Shown here: one piece after another, positions 8,461-17,011 of the stretch
How positions within the stretch are numbered: the stretch's first letter is position 1
How the letters are laid out: the number at the start of each line of letters is the position of its first letter
From: Streptomyces omiyaensis
Lineage (GTDB): Bacteria; Actinomycetota; Actinomycetes; Streptomycetales; Streptomycetaceae
Length of the DNA stretch: 64,000 nucleotides
Assembly: GCF_014650895.1 (NCBI RefSeq)
Contig: NZ_BMVV01000009.1
Span: 127,102 to 191,101 of the forward strand
Direction: 5' to 3'
Notes under the pieces: model-generated
Seen by the model: the letters and a program-made list of their open reading frames with translations, nothing else
Told to the model about the DNA's origin: nothing
Database searches by the model: none
Made by a program: the position numbers and the translations under genes

Positions 8461-8584
8461 GGGCCGGTCCTCGTCCAGGGGTCGCCGTCGGAAGGGCCGG
8501 TCCGGTGCGGGAGGAGACGTCGGGGTGACGGCTCCGCGGCACCGGACCGGCCGCGCCGCCCGGAGGGGCGGTGCGGGTGCCTCA

Positions 8585-8624
8585 CCCCGGCCGATGGCTG
8601 CCCCGGGACAGCCACCGGCCGGGG
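8585..8624 (-). terminator. Hairpin between precursor and transporter genes
   Basis: Arms 8585-8600 and 8609-8624 are complementary over 16 bases with one mismatch and an 8-base loop, 14 bases after the precursor stop. No U run follows. It may act as a leaky terminator or mRNA 3'-end stabiliser that keeps precursor transcripts more abundant than transporter transcripts. Confidence 0.55.
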
Positions 8625-8637
8625 GAGGCGACGGGCG

Positions 8638-8793
8638 CTACGCGCAGCTGATGCCGATACAGACGGTGTTGAGGAGCGTGAGCAGGCCGACGCACTCGCA
8701 CGTCGCGGCGAACGGCGCTCCGTCGACGCCGACCGGGTCGGTCTCCGGAAGGGCGTGCAGGCGGGCGAGCAGTTCGAGGTCCTGGTTCTCCAT
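8638..8793 (-). CDS. venA: Class IV lanthipeptide precursor (venezuelin-like)
   Basis: A 51-residue peptide. The leader contains ELLARLHALPETDPVG, an amphipathic helix of the kind bound by LanKC/LanL enzymes. The C-terminal core begins about residue 28 and contains TCECVGLLTLLNTVC then IGISCA, with Cys at 32, 34, 45 and 50 and Thr/Ser at 31, 39, 43 and 49 available for (methyl)lanthionine rings. A good ribosome-binding site (AAGGAGAA) precedes the ATG. The core closely matches my recollection of VenA from Streptomyces venezuelae. Placement directly after the synthetase gene supports the call. No dedicated leader protease is visible nearby. Confidence 0.93.
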   Translation of the reverse strand: MENQDLELLARLHALPETDPVGVDGAPFAATCECVGLLTLLNTVCIGISCA

Positions 8794-8836
8794 GGCATTC
8801 TCCTTCTCTGTGAGGCGGCGGCAGGTTTTCTGCCGC

Positions 8837-11545
8837 TCATACCGGCTGCTGGACCATCCAGTGCCGGGGCTCTGTGGGATGGCGGACCCTCAGGAGGAAC
8901 GCCAGGATTCCGGCGGCCCCGTCGCTCCAGCCCGTCGAGACGTCCCCGTACTCGTTGGGAAAGACGACGTGACCGCCGCGGTGGGCCGCTTCGGCGACGA
9001 TGAGGTCGGCCAGGCGCCCGGCGTCGGCGCGGTGGGCGGGATCGCCCGTCGCCTCGGCCAGGTCGAGGAGCAGGTCGCCGTTGCCGGCCAGGCCGTGGCA
9101 CTGGGTCAGCGCGGCGCGCGACGCCCGCTCCACCACGGCCCGGGCCGCCCGGCGGGCGGGCGCGCCGAACCGGTCGTCGCCGGTCGCCCGCCACAGTCTG
9201 AGCAGGAACGAGGCGATGCCGGCCGAGCCGTGGCACCAGTACGGGGCCGTGGGGACGTCCCCGGTCTGCGCGGGCCACTGGGCGGCGCCGCCCACGTCCA
9301 CGGTGTGGGCCAGCAGGTGTTCACCCGCGGCCACGGCCAGCTCCCGGTCCTCCGGGCGGCCGGTGACGGACGCGGCGGCGAGGAGGAAGCAGCCGATGCC
9401 GGACGTGCCGTGGGCGAAGCCGAGGTACCGCTTGCCCGCCTCCTCGGCGACGGCCTCCGCCGGGACCGGCCAGCTCGCCCCGGTCCCCTCCCGGCGCGCG
9501 GCGGCGGCCAGCCGGTCGGCCGCGTCGGCGACCGCTTCGGCGAGGCGCGCGTCACCGGTGCGCCGCCACAGGTGGACGGCGGCGAGTCCGCCGCCCGCCG
9601 TGCCGTGGGTGATGTCGTGGCTGGGCGTCGGCTGCTGCGGAGCCAGGGCCAGGGCCAGGGCGTGGTCCGTCAGGGCCCGGTCGCCGACCGCGCGCCCGGC
9701 GTCGTACAGCGCCCAGGCGGTGCCCCGGGCGCCGAAGTGCAGGCCGGGACGGGCGGAGGCGGGGTCGGTGCGGTCGGCGATCCAGTGGCCCGCGGTGGAC
9801 AGCACCTCCGGGAGGCGGGGGTCGCCGGTGAGCTCGAAGTACCGCGTCAGCACCGCCAGGACACCGGCGGCGCCCTGCTGGACGGTGCACGGGTCGCTCT
9901 CGCCGGCCCGGGTGGAGACGGGCCACAGCCGGTCCTCCCCGGGTGCCATCGTGTCGAGGAGGTGCCGGACCACGCCCGCCACCGCCGTCTCGACGGCCCG
10001 GGCCGTCCGGTCCTCCCGGTCCGTCCGGCCGCCGGTGTGCGCGTCGGCCGGGGCCCCGGGCCGGACGGGACCGGGTGCCGCTCCCGGCGGGCGGGCCGCC
10101 GCGAGGGCCTCGCGGGCCGCCGCGGGGGTCCAGCGGGCGGCGGGCTCGTCCCGCATCAGCCCGAGGACGAGCTCCCGCATGCCGTCCGGGAGCCGTACGG
10201 AGGCGGTGCAGGCGGTCAGCCAGTCGGCGAGCCGCTCCTCGGCGGGTCGGTCGGCGGGCTCCTCGTCCAGCAGGTTCGGCACCTTGCCGGTGAGGACGAA
10301 GCAGACCGTGGCGCCGAGGCTGTAGGAGTCGGCCGTCGGGGAGACCGGCGCGTCCACCAGGCGCTCGGGGGCGCTGAATCCGGGCGTGCCCACCCGTGTC
10401 GGGAGCGGGGCGTCGTCGTCCAGGACGGCGAGCTCCAGGTCGATGAGCCGGAGCTCCCCGTCCGGGCGGACCATCACGTTGCCGGGGGTGAGGTCCCGCA
10501 GGACGCAGCCGCGGGCGTGGGCCGCCGCGACCAGGTCGACCAGGAGCGCCACCTGGGCGGCCGCCTCGGTGCCGTACCGCTCGCCGCCGGCGTCGCGGAA
10601 CCGCTCCGCGACCCAGGTGCGCAGCGGGACGCCCGGGATCTCCTCCTGTGCCAGGAACAGGTGCCCGCCGTGCTCGAAGAGCGCCAGCGGTTCCGGCGCG
10701 AGGCCCGTGCCCCGGAGCTTCTCCAGCGTCCGGGCCTCGGCGCGCAGCCAGTCGCGGACGTCGAAGCCGGAGGCGTCGGCCTCGACGTGCGGACGGGTCT
10801 CCTTGATGACCACCGGGGCTCCGGTGCGGACGTCGCTGCCCCGGTAGACACCGCCCTTGTTGGTGTGCCGGATCGCCTCCCGCACCGAGAACCGGCCGCC
10901 GATCACGACCGGGCGGCTCGGCGCCTCGGGCGCGCGCGGGGCGGCGGGCGCGGGGGCGGGGAAGGGGCTGACCGCCCACTCCGGCGGGGTGTAGGCGCCG
11001 GTCCGCCGGTCCTCGACGGGATTGCCGTCGGGGTCCTCGAAGTACCAGACCAGCAGTCCGTCGTCCGACAGGCGCCGGCGGCCGACGAAGGCGCCGTACC
11101 GGTAGTGCACCAGGCTGTTGGGCGCGTACGCCTGGTCGGAGAGGATCCTCGGCCCGGCGAGCCCCGTCGTGGCCCGGTGCAGCTCCCCGGCGAGCCGGGC
11201 CGCGTCGGCGTCCGAACGCGGGTACACGGTCACGAACTTGCCGGAGCTGCCGCGCGGCGTCGCACGGGAGTTGAGCGCGCTCACCTGCTCCAGCGAGCGG
11301 GCGAACTTGAACCCCGACGTGTCGGGAAGCAGCACTTCCAGGGCCTTCGCGAGGACCGCCGGCGCGGAGGCGGCCGTCGCCGACAGGTGCAGCTTCCAGC
11401 CCTGCCGGCGGCGCTCCCCGGAGGTCGGTGCCACCCGGCACCACAGGTCGTCCGTCTCGGTCGTCCAGCGCCCGCCGGTACCCGTGGCGTGCAGCGCTCG
11501 GTGCAGGAGTTCTTCCAGTACGGCTTCGGTGGCGTGGCTCGTCAT
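8837..11545 (-). CDS. venL: Class IV lanthipeptide synthetase LanL
   Basis: A 902-residue three-domain enzyme. The N-terminal region (about 1-220) resembles the OspF-type phosphothreonine lyase domain (GWKLHLSA, SGKFVTVYPRSD, HYRYGAF). A Ser/Thr kinase domain (about 230-500) has VVIKE, a catalytic-loop variant LRDLTPGNVMV and a DLE in place of DFG. The C-terminal LanC-type cyclase has repeated helical HGTAGG/HGTSG segments and the zinc ligands WCHG and QCHG, which distinguish class IV from class III. It phosphorylates Ser/Thr of the precursor, eliminates phosphate and adds Cys thiols. The ATG at 11545 was chosen over 11551 for ribosome-site spacing. Confidence 0.95.
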   Translation of the reverse strand: MTSHATEAVLEELLHRALHATGTGGRWTTETDDLWCRVAPTSGERRRQGWKLHLSATAASAPAVLAKALEVLLPDTSGFKFARSLEQVSALNSRATPRGSSGKFVTVYPRSDADAARLAGELHRATTGLAGPRILSDQAYAPNSLVHYRYGAFVGRRRLSDDGLLVWYFEDPDGNPVEDRRTGAYTPPEWAVSPFPAPAPAAPRAPEAPSRPVVIGGRFSVREAIRHTNKGGVYRGSDVRTGAPVVIKETRPHVEADASGFDVRDWLRAEARTLEKLRGTGLAPEPLALFEHGGHLFLAQEEIPGVPLRTWVAERFRDAGGERYGTEAAAQVALLVDLVAAAHARGCVLRDLTPGNVMVRPDGELRLIDLELAVLDDDAPLPTRVGTPGFSAPERLVDAPVSPTADSYSLGATVCFVLTGKVPNLLDEEPADRPAEERLADWLTACTASVRLPDGMRELVLGLMRDEPAARWTPAAAREALAAARPPGAAPGPVRPGAPADAHTGGRTDREDRTARAVETAVAGVVRHLLDTMAPGEDRLWPVSTRAGESDPCTVQQGAAGVLAVLTRYFELTGDPRLPEVLSTAGHWIADRTDPASARPGLHFGARGTAWALYDAGRAVGDRALTDHALALALAPQQPTPSHDITHGTAGGGLAAVHLWRRTGDARLAEAVADAADRLAAAARREGTGASWPVPAEAVAEEAGKRYLGFAHGTSGIGCFLLAAASVTGRPEDRELAVAAGEHLLAHTVDVGGAAQWPAQTGDVPTAPYWCHGSAGIASFLLRLWRATGDDRFGAPARRAARAVVERASRAALTQCHGLAGNGDLLLDLAEATGDPAHRADAGRLADLIVAEAAHRGGHVVFPNEYGDVSTGWSDGAAGILAFLLRVRHPTEPRHWMVQQPV

Positions 11546-11912
11546 GCCCATCCCTCTCAACGGCGAGAACCGCTGGCGGGAACGTGCCCGGCGCACGTGC
11601 CGATCCGAACCTCCCACCCCCCGGATTCACCGGTTACGGCGAGCGCGCGGCCGAGTTGTCCCACCGGGAGGCGCGCCCGGCGCGGAAGGGCGCACGACCG
11701 CTCGCTCGGGGGCGGTCGGGGCCGTTCGGGAGGGGTGGCCGACCGTGCCGGAAGGGTGGTCGCGGCTGTGGGGGAAGGGTGGTCGGGGCCGTGCGGGAGG
11801 GGCGTGGGCCCGGTCCGGCGGCGGAGTCGGCGGCGGCGGAACGGGTGCCGCGGGGCCGCCCCTTCCGGGACGCCCCCCAGGGGACGGCCCCCGGGGACGG
11901 CCCCGCCCGGGG
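11546..11912. other. Upstream region of the lanthipeptide operon
   Basis: This 367-base stretch holds no convincing gene. It must contain the promoter for venL and it includes a degenerate tandem repeat (listed separately). No clear -10/-35 pair stands out. Confidence 0.5.
11711..11803. repeat. Degenerate ~23-bp tandem repeat upstream of venL
   Basis: Four imperfect copies of a G-rich unit of the form GGTCGGGGCCGTGCGGGAGGG follow each other between the synthetase gene and its neighbour. The copies differ at several positions. The lower strand would be C-rich; whether it binds a regulator is unknown. Confidence 0.5.
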
Positions 11913-12599
11913 TCACGGCCGCAGACGGGTCCCGACGTGCCGGTAGAGGGTGCCGGTGCCCCCGAACTCCTCGAGCACCGGCGCCCAGACCTCCTCGATG
12001 TGGGCGACGGCCTGCTCCTCCGAGAGCCACTCGGAGAAGCTGAGGACCTTCGTCCCGTCCAGGCTGATGTGCAGGTGCGCGGCGACCGCCCCGGGATAGG
12101 CGCGGTCGGCCCCCTCCGAGCTCTCCTCGGACGCCAGCAGGCCGTCGAGCCACTCCTCGGCCGCCGCCGCGTCCGCCGTGTCGAAGAAGGCGACGGGGAA
12201 GGACTCGGTGAGGGCGGCGGGGTCGGCGGGGGCGGTGCCGAGGACGGCGCGGTAGTGGCGGAAGGGCGTGCCGGCCGGGGTCCCCGCGCCGGGGAGGGCG
12301 TCGAGGCCGGGGGGCCAGGCGGTGGCCGGACCGGCGTCCTCCAGTGCCTCGGCGAGGGCCTCCTCCGAGCCCCACTGGGTGTAGGTGAGGACGGTGTCGC
12401 CGGTGTTCGAGACGTAGACGCTGGACGAGAGGAGGCCCTGCGGCCAGGCGTCGGCCTCGCCCCCGGCGCGCGCCGCCGCCTCCGCCGCGGCGAGTCCGCC
12501 GTCGGAGGAGTCGACGGACACGGTGGCGACGAGCGCCACGGCGCTGTGCGGGCTGTCGAGGACCGGCCGGGTGGTGGCGGGGGTCGACGGGTGGGGCAC
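11913..12599 (-). CDS. Two-domain ABM (antibiotic monooxygenase)-like protein
   Basis: A 228-residue protein made of two similar ferredoxin-like halves. Each half has a strand-helix-strand pattern ending in an aromatic motif: VSNTGDTVLTYTQWGSEEAL in the first and SLDGTKVLSFSEWLSEEQAV in the second. This is the layout of tandem ABM/EthD-like domains, which act as small oxygenases, heme oxygenase-like or polyketide-related enzymes, or just ligand binders. GTG at 12599 was chosen because AGGAGG lies five bases upstream; an ATG 14 codons earlier lacks this. No partner is obvious. Confidence 0.8.
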   Translation of the reverse strand: MPHPSTPATTRPVLDSPHSAVALVATVSVDSSDGGLAAAEAAARAGGEADAWPQGLLSSSVYVSNTGDTVLTYTQWGSEEALAEALEDAGPATAWPPGLDALPGAGTPAGTPFRHYRAVLGTAPADPAALTESFPVAFFDTADAAAAEEWLDGLLASEESSEGADRAYPGAVAAHLHISLDGTKVLSFSEWLSEEQAVAHIEEVWAPVLEEFGGTGTLYRHVGTRLRP

Positions 12600-12719
12600 G
12601 GGAGCCTCCTGGGCGAGGGCGGGATGTCCGGGACGGATCAAGTCTCCGGGTCCCGGCCGGGCCGCCCAAGAGCTGCCGTGTCAGGTCTTCGTCAGGTCTT
12701 CGACCAGAGGATTTCCGCT

Positions 12720-12758
12720 CGGTGCGGGGAAGCCCGCGCGGCGGGCTTCCCCGCACCG
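12720..12758 (-). terminator. Perfect 18-bp hairpin after the SDR gene
   Basis: Arms 12720-12737 and 12741-12758 are exact reverse complements with a GCG loop, immediately after the stop codon of the SDR gene transcribed from 13589. A typical strong intrinsic terminator of Streptomyces without U tract. Confidence 0.75.
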
Positions 12759-13589
12759 TCATCCCTCGTGCAGGAGCCGCTCGGTGATCTCCTCCAGGCG
12801 GCGCGCGGCCGTGCGGTCGAAGTCGCGGGTGTCGACCCGGAGCGGCCGTCCTTCGACGAAGGCGGTGAGGGGGGCGGACGGCGGGTCGTCGAGCGCGGCG
12901 GTGATCGGCGGCAGGGCCGCCGACACCGGCTTGGCGCCCCGCTGCATCGCCCGGATGTGCAGGAGCGTCCCGGCGTCGTACTCGCCGGAGAAGCCGGTCG
13001 CGGTGACCCCGGGGTGGACGAGGACGTACCGGACGCCCGTGGTGGCCGCGTACCGGTCGGCGAAGGCCACGCCCAGGAGGTCGTTGAGCTTGCCGCCGTG
13101 GCCGAGCGCCGCGCCGCCGTGGTAGTCCCGCCCGAACTGGAGGTCGTGCCAGCGCACCACGTCGAGCGGGGCGCCGGGCCCCGCCACGTTGACGACCACC
13201 CCGCGTCCCGAACGGCCCAGGGCCGGGGCCAGGCCGTGGCCGAGGAGGTAGCGGCTGAGGTAGAAGAGGGCGAAGTTCTCCTCGTACCCCTCCCGCGTCT
13301 CGGTGCGCCGGTAGCGGTAGTGGCGGGCGCAGAGCACGAGCGCGTCCACGGCGGGCGCCCGCCCGGCGATCTCGTCGACGGCGGCGGTGGTGTCCGCGAC
13401 GAGACCGAGGTCGGCGGTGACGAAGTGCGCCCGGCCGGCGGCGCCGCGGTCCCGCGCCCGCTCCAGGTAGGCGCGGCCCTTGACGGGGTCGCGGCCGATG
13501 ACGAAGACGGTGTCGCCCCGGTCGAGGTGGCGCTCCGCGAGGGCCTTGCCGATGCCGTCCGTCCCGCCGGCGACGACGAGGGTGCTCAC
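12759..13589 (-). CDS. SDR-family NAD(P)-dependent oxidoreductase
   Basis: A 276-residue short-chain dehydrogenase: VVAGGTDGIGKALAERHL is the dinucleotide-binding Gly motif, DALVLCARHY replaces the usual NNAG strand, and VVVNVAGPG precedes the catalytic region. The usual YxxxK is not obvious (the segment after the Ser position reads DYHGGAALGHGGKLNDLL, with Tyr eight residues before the Lys-like position), so it may be an atypical member such as the retinol-dehydrogenase-like group. GTG at 13589 has GGGGAGG upstream and overlaps the stop of a decayed transporter gene (GTGA), a trace of a former operon. Confidence 0.8.
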   Translation of the reverse strand: MSTLVVAGGTDGIGKALAERHLDRGDTVFVIGRDPVKGRAYLERARDRGAAGRAHFVTADLGLVADTTAAVDEIAGRAPAVDALVLCARHYRYRRTETREGYEENFALFYLSRYLLGHGLAPALGRSGRGVVVNVAGPGAPLDVVRWHDLQFGRDYHGGAALGHGGKLNDLLGVAFADRYAATTGVRYVLVHPGVTATGFSGEYDAGTLLHIRAMQRGAKPVSAALPPITAALDDPPSAPLTAFVEGRPLRVDTRDFDRTAARRLEEITERLLHEG

Positions 13590-13981
13590 CGTTCCTCCCC
13601 TCGGGCGGCGCCGGCCGCGGCGCCCTCCCCGGTGGTGGACGGGGCGGGGTCCTCGCCGGCCCGCGAGCCGGTGCCGGCGGGCGGTGCGGACTCCTCCGCG
13701 GCGGGCGGGCCGGACTCCTCGGGCTGCTGCCGCGGTCCGGGGCGGCCGGGGAGCTGGGTGGCGGCGGCCAGGGTCACGACCAGGGCGATCGTCACCGTCC
13801 AGGCGGCGGCGCGGAAGCCGCGCACGGCGTCGCCGTCGCCGGCGGTCTGCACGACGAGGGCGACGGTGGCGATGCCGACCGAGGCGCCGAGCTGGTTGAG
13901 CATGTAGAGGACGGAGCTGCCCTGCGGGACGAGCGCGGACGGCAGGGTCCGGTAGAGGGAGGCGATCCCCGAGACGGGACC
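13586..13981 (-). pseudogene. C-terminal remnant of an EmrB/QacA-type MFS transporter
   Basis: The frame contains GIASLYRTLPSALVPQGSSV, LYMLNQLGASVGIATVALVVQ and a last hydrophobic segment AWTVTIALVVTLAAATQL followed by a long Pro/Glu/Ala tail. This matches the last two to three membrane segments of 14-TM DHA2 drug exporters; the first three quarters are missing. The 5' side is replaced by unrelated sequence and a 74-bp direct duplication. No good start exists for the fragment, so it is called a pseudogene. The intact GTGA junction with the downstream SDR suggests the two once formed an operon. Confidence 0.7.
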
Positions 13982-14066
13982 GGTGGAGACCGTCTTCACC
14001 GCACCCGGCCACCCCTGGACCAGGGAACTGATCGACGCGGTCCCCGGCCGCGGCCGCTCACGGGGG

Positions 14067-14207
14067 ACCGGGGACTGACCGTCCCCCCGGAGCGGAAGCC
14101 GACCGCTCACGCCGAGCCGGCAGCCCACCGCCTACACAGAGCCGGGGACTCGCCGCCCCCCCCGGACCGGAAACAGGTCGTTCACGCCGGGCCGAGGGCC
14201 GACCGCA
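14067..14207. repeat. Imperfect direct repeat, period 74 bp
   Basis: The segment from 14067 (ACCGGGGACTGACCGTCC) recurs with about four-fifths identity from 14141 (GCCGGGGACTCGCCGCCC). The second copy runs into the last codons of the phosphopantetheinyl transferase gene, so the first copy looks like a duplicated 3' end of that gene next to the truncated transporter. Confidence 0.6.
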
Positions 14208-14862
14208 CCGACCGCACCGCCCACGTCTCCCCGGCGGGTACCGGGACGGCCACCGCCGCCGCGTACCCGGCCGGGGCGGTCACCTGCGCCACGCCCCACC
14301 CGGCCGGCCGGGCCGCCGGCGCCGCGTCCCCCAGGTAGTCCGCGCGCGGCGGCCGCCCGAGCCCCGTGCCCAGCCCCTTCAGATACGCCTCCTTGCGCGC
14401 CCACAACCGGGTGAACTCCGCCGCCCGCCGGGCCGGGGCGACGCTCTCCAGCTCCGCCCGCTCCCACGGGTGCAGCCGCGGCAGGCACGCCTCCACCGTG
14501 CCCGGCGGGCACACCCGCTGCACGTCCACGCACACCGCGCCGGCCGCCACGGCGACGGCGACCACCCCGTGACCGTGCGACAGCGAGAAACCCGGCGCCG
14601 CCGCGCCCCGGAGCACCGGCCGGCCGTACCGCCCCTCCCGGCCGAAGCGCAGCTCGCCCGGAGCCACCCCGGTGTACCGGGACAGCACCTGCCGCAGCGC
14701 CAGGTGCGCCGCCACGTACCGGCGCCGCCCGGCCTCCGTCGCGAACCGCCCGGCCCGGCGCCGCTCGCCCTCGTCCAGCGGCCCGCACGCCCCCTCCGGC
14801 AGCTCCGCCGGCACGTCCAGCAGCCACACCTCCACGGTGACCGGCCCCGTCGGCCCCCTCAC
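14182..14862 (-). CDS. Sfp-type 4'-phosphopantetheinyl transferase
   Basis: A 226-residue protein of the usual Sfp length. Conserved blocks are GRYGRPVL and FSLSHGHGVV before the metal-binding motif VCVDVQRV (the usual IDIE has Gln in the last position), and LWARKEAYLKGLGTGL, the WxxKEAxxK block. It transfers phosphopantetheine from CoA to carrier proteins of NRPS/PKS systems. The GTG start overlaps the stop of the MFS gene (GTGA), making it the third gene of a coupled operon. No carrier-protein gene is present in the window, so it probably serves assembly lines elsewhere. Confidence 0.9.
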   Translation of the reverse strand: MRGPTGPVTVEVWLLDVPAELPEGACGPLDEGERRRAGRFATEAGRRRYVAAHLALRQVLSRYTGVAPGELRFGREGRYGRPVLRGAAAPGFSLSHGHGVVAVAVAAGAVCVDVQRVCPPGTVEACLPRLHPWERAELESVAPARRAAEFTRLWARKEAYLKGLGTGLGRPPRADYLGDAAPAARPAGWGVAQVTAPAGYAAAVAVPVPAGETWAVRSVRSALGPA

Positions 14863-16127
14863 GGCCGCGCCCGCCCGCCGGACGGTTCCCGCTCCCGTGC
14901 CACGGCCCCGGCGGGTACGGTCCCCGGCTCGCCGCGCCGCCCGGCGGCGAGGGCCCCGAGCCCCGCCGCCAGCGACACCAGACCGCCGGCCACGAACGCC
15001 CACCGCACCCCCCACCGGTCGGCCAGCACGCCCACCAGCAGCGCGCCCAGCGGCGTCGACCCCTGGAGGATCAGCGTGTAGAGGGCCAGCACCCGGCCGC
15101 GCAGCTCGGGCGCGACCCCCAGCTGGACCCGGTGGTTGGCGGCCTGCACGAAGAAGATCGACGCCCCGCCGGTCAGGAGGAGCAGCACCATCGAGGGCCC
15201 GTACGAGGACACCACGCCCACCGCGGCCTCCAGCACCCCGAAGGCGACCGCCGATCCGGCCACCAGCCGGGCCGACGGACGGCCGCGCCGCACGGTGGTC
15301 ACCAGCGCCGCCACCAGCGACCCCGCCGCGAAGACGGCCGTCACCACGCCGAAGGTCGAGGCACCGGCGTGATGCACCCGCGCGGCGAGCAGCGGCAGCG
15401 TCAGCTGGAAGTTCAGGCCGAACAGCCCCACCACGGCCACCAGCACCAGCGGGACCGCCAGGTCGAAGCGGCCCGCCGCCTTCAGCCCGTCCACCACCCG
15501 CACCCGGCCGCCCCGCCGCCCCGCCCGCCCGGCGCCGCCCCGCATCAGCCGCAGGGCGACGACGGTGGCCGCGTAGCTCGCCGCGTTCAGCAGCATCACC
15601 CACCCCACCCCGGCCGCCGAGATCAGCAGCCCCGACAGGGCCGGACCCACGACCCGGGCGACGTTGAAGTAGGCGGCGCTGAGCGCCGAGGCGTTGGGCA
15701 GCAGCTCCGAGCCGACGAGCTCCCCGACGAACGCCATCCGGGCCGGCACCTCGACCGAGTTCACCACCCCGAGGGCGCACGCGAAGACGTGGACGTGCCA
15801 GAGCCGGACCCCGTCCGTGAGCACCAGCACCGCCAGGCCCAGGGCCAGCGCGCAGGACAGCACGTTCGCGCCCGTCAGCAGCGCCCGCTTGTCGTACCGG
15901 TCGGCGAGCCGTCCCCCGTACAGCGTGAGCAGCAGCAGGGGCGCGAACTGGAGGGCCGTCACCGTGCCCAGCGCGCTCGCCGAGCCACCGGTGAGGCCGA
16001 GGACGAGCCAGTCCTGCGCGACGACCATCATCCACGTGCCGGCCACCGACACGAGCTGGCCGAGGACGAACAGCCGGAAGTCCCGGACGCGCAGGGCGCT
16101 GAAGACCCCGCCGGAGCGGGCGCTCAC
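14859..16127 (-). CDS. MFS transporter (enterobactin-exporter-like)
   Basis: A 422-residue major facilitator with twelve hydrophobic segments. It has the loop motif GGRLADRYDKRALL between helices 2 and 3 and PARMAFVGELVGSELLPNAS after helix 4, both typical of the MFS_3/EntS group that exports siderophores and other natural products. Start and stop both overlap neighbours by four bases (GTGA), giving a tightly coupled hydrolase-MFS-PPTase operon. A role in exporting a non-ribosomal peptide product is inference from the PPTase neighbour. Confidence 0.88.
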   Translation of the reverse strand: MSARSGGVFSALRVRDFRLFVLGQLVSVAGTWMMVVAQDWLVLGLTGGSASALGTVTALQFAPLLLLTLYGGRLADRYDKRALLTGANVLSCALALGLAVLVLTDGVRLWHVHVFACALGVVNSVEVPARMAFVGELVGSELLPNASALSAAYFNVARVVGPALSGLLISAAGVGWVMLLNAASYAATVVALRLMRGGAGRAGRRGGRVRVVDGLKAAGRFDLAVPLVLVAVVGLFGLNFQLTLPLLAARVHHAGASTFGVVTAVFAAGSLVAALVTTVRRGRPSARLVAGSAVAFGVLEAAVGVVSSYGPSMVLLLLTGGASIFFVQAANHRVQLGVAPELRGRVLALYTLILQGSTPLGALLVGVLADRWGVRWAFVAGGLVSLAAGLGALAAGRRGEPGTVPAGAVAREREPSGGRARP

Positions 16128-17011
16128 GCCTCCCGCCCCGTCGGCCCGCCCGCGGCCAGGCACTCCTCCAGGAACGCGAAAACCCTGAGGTGGTACGTCC
16201 GGGCCGCCCAGCCGAGGCTGACGTTGTGCCCCGCCCCCGGCAGCCGGTCCACCACGACGCGCGGCGAGCGGGCCAGCCGGCCCGTCAGGTCGGCCACGTC
16301 GTCCGGCCCGTGCCGCCACCACGCCTCGTGCTCGGCGAAGGTGAAGCGCACGGGCACCGCGACCCTCTCCAGGACGTCCGCGCCGCCGCCGGCCCAGCCG
16401 CCCACCGACTCCACCTCCCGCCGGGGCATCGGCGCCACCACGGACCGGCTGGCGCGGAAGGTGCCCGGCGGGTAGAGCCCGAAGGTCGGTCCCCAGTCCA
16501 GCTGCCGGGCCCCGAAGCCGTCCCCGCGCGCGGCCCGCCCGGCGGGCACGGCCAGTCGGTGCCCGACCCCGGACACGTCCACCGCCACGAGCCCGCGCGG
16601 CGCCCGGTCCGCCGCCAGGGCGAGGGCGACCTTGCCCCCGAAGGAGTGCCCGAGCAGCAGCAGGGCCCCCTCGGCGAACCCCGCCAGCGCCTCCGCGACC
16701 ACCCCGGCCTGCTCGGCCACGTCCCGTCCGTCCGGCTCCAGGCCCGCGTACGGCCCGTACCCCGGCCGGTCGAGGGCGAGCACCGCGTAGCCGAGCCGCG
16801 CCCCCAGGGAGAGGAGGGAGACGTCCGGGTGCGCCTGCCCGTCGAAGTACCCGGAACTCATCCCGCCGCCGTGCAGCGCGACCACCAGGGCGCGGGCCGC
16901 GCCGGGCCCGCCCTCGGGCTCGGCCAGCAGCCCGGTGACGGGTGCCTCCCGACCTGCACCGAGCGTCACCCGACGCACCCCGGGCGACACCCGCGACGAC
17001 ACGGCGGTCAT
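16124..17011 (-). CDS. Alpha/beta hydrolase
   Basis: A 295-residue alpha/beta hydrolase: VVALHGGGMSSGYF forms the oxyanion region, LLLGHSFGGKVALAL carries the nucleophile Ser in GHSFGG, and the catalytic His is in GAGHNVSLGW near the C-terminus. The ATG at 17011 follows GGGGAGGGG. First gene of the operon with the MFS exporter and PPTase. It could act as a thioesterase or esterase on the same product (for example releasing or hydrolysing a siderophore-type ester); this is inferred only from context. Confidence 0.88.
   Translation of the reverse strand: MTAVSSRVSPGVRRVTLGAGREAPVTGLLAEPEGGPGAARALVVALHGGGMSSGYFDGQAHPDVSLLSLGARLGYAVLALDRPGYGPYAGLEPDGRDVAEQAGVVAEALAGFAEGALLLLGHSFGGKVALALAADRAPRGLVAVDVSGVGHRLAVPAGRAARGDGFGARQLDWGPTFGLYPPGTFRASRSVVAPMPRREVESVGGWAGGGADVLERVAVPVRFTFAEHEAWWRHGPDDVADLTGRLARSPRVVVDRLPGAGHNVSLGWAARTYHLRVFAFLEECLAAGGPTGREA

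Noticed and set aside
8354..12043. A plus-strand open frame of over 1200 codons across the lanthipeptide cluster
   Set aside because: It lies opposite venL and has Gly/Arg/Ala-rich random composition. Long antisense frames are expected in GC-rich DNA; the minus strand has clear LanL domains.
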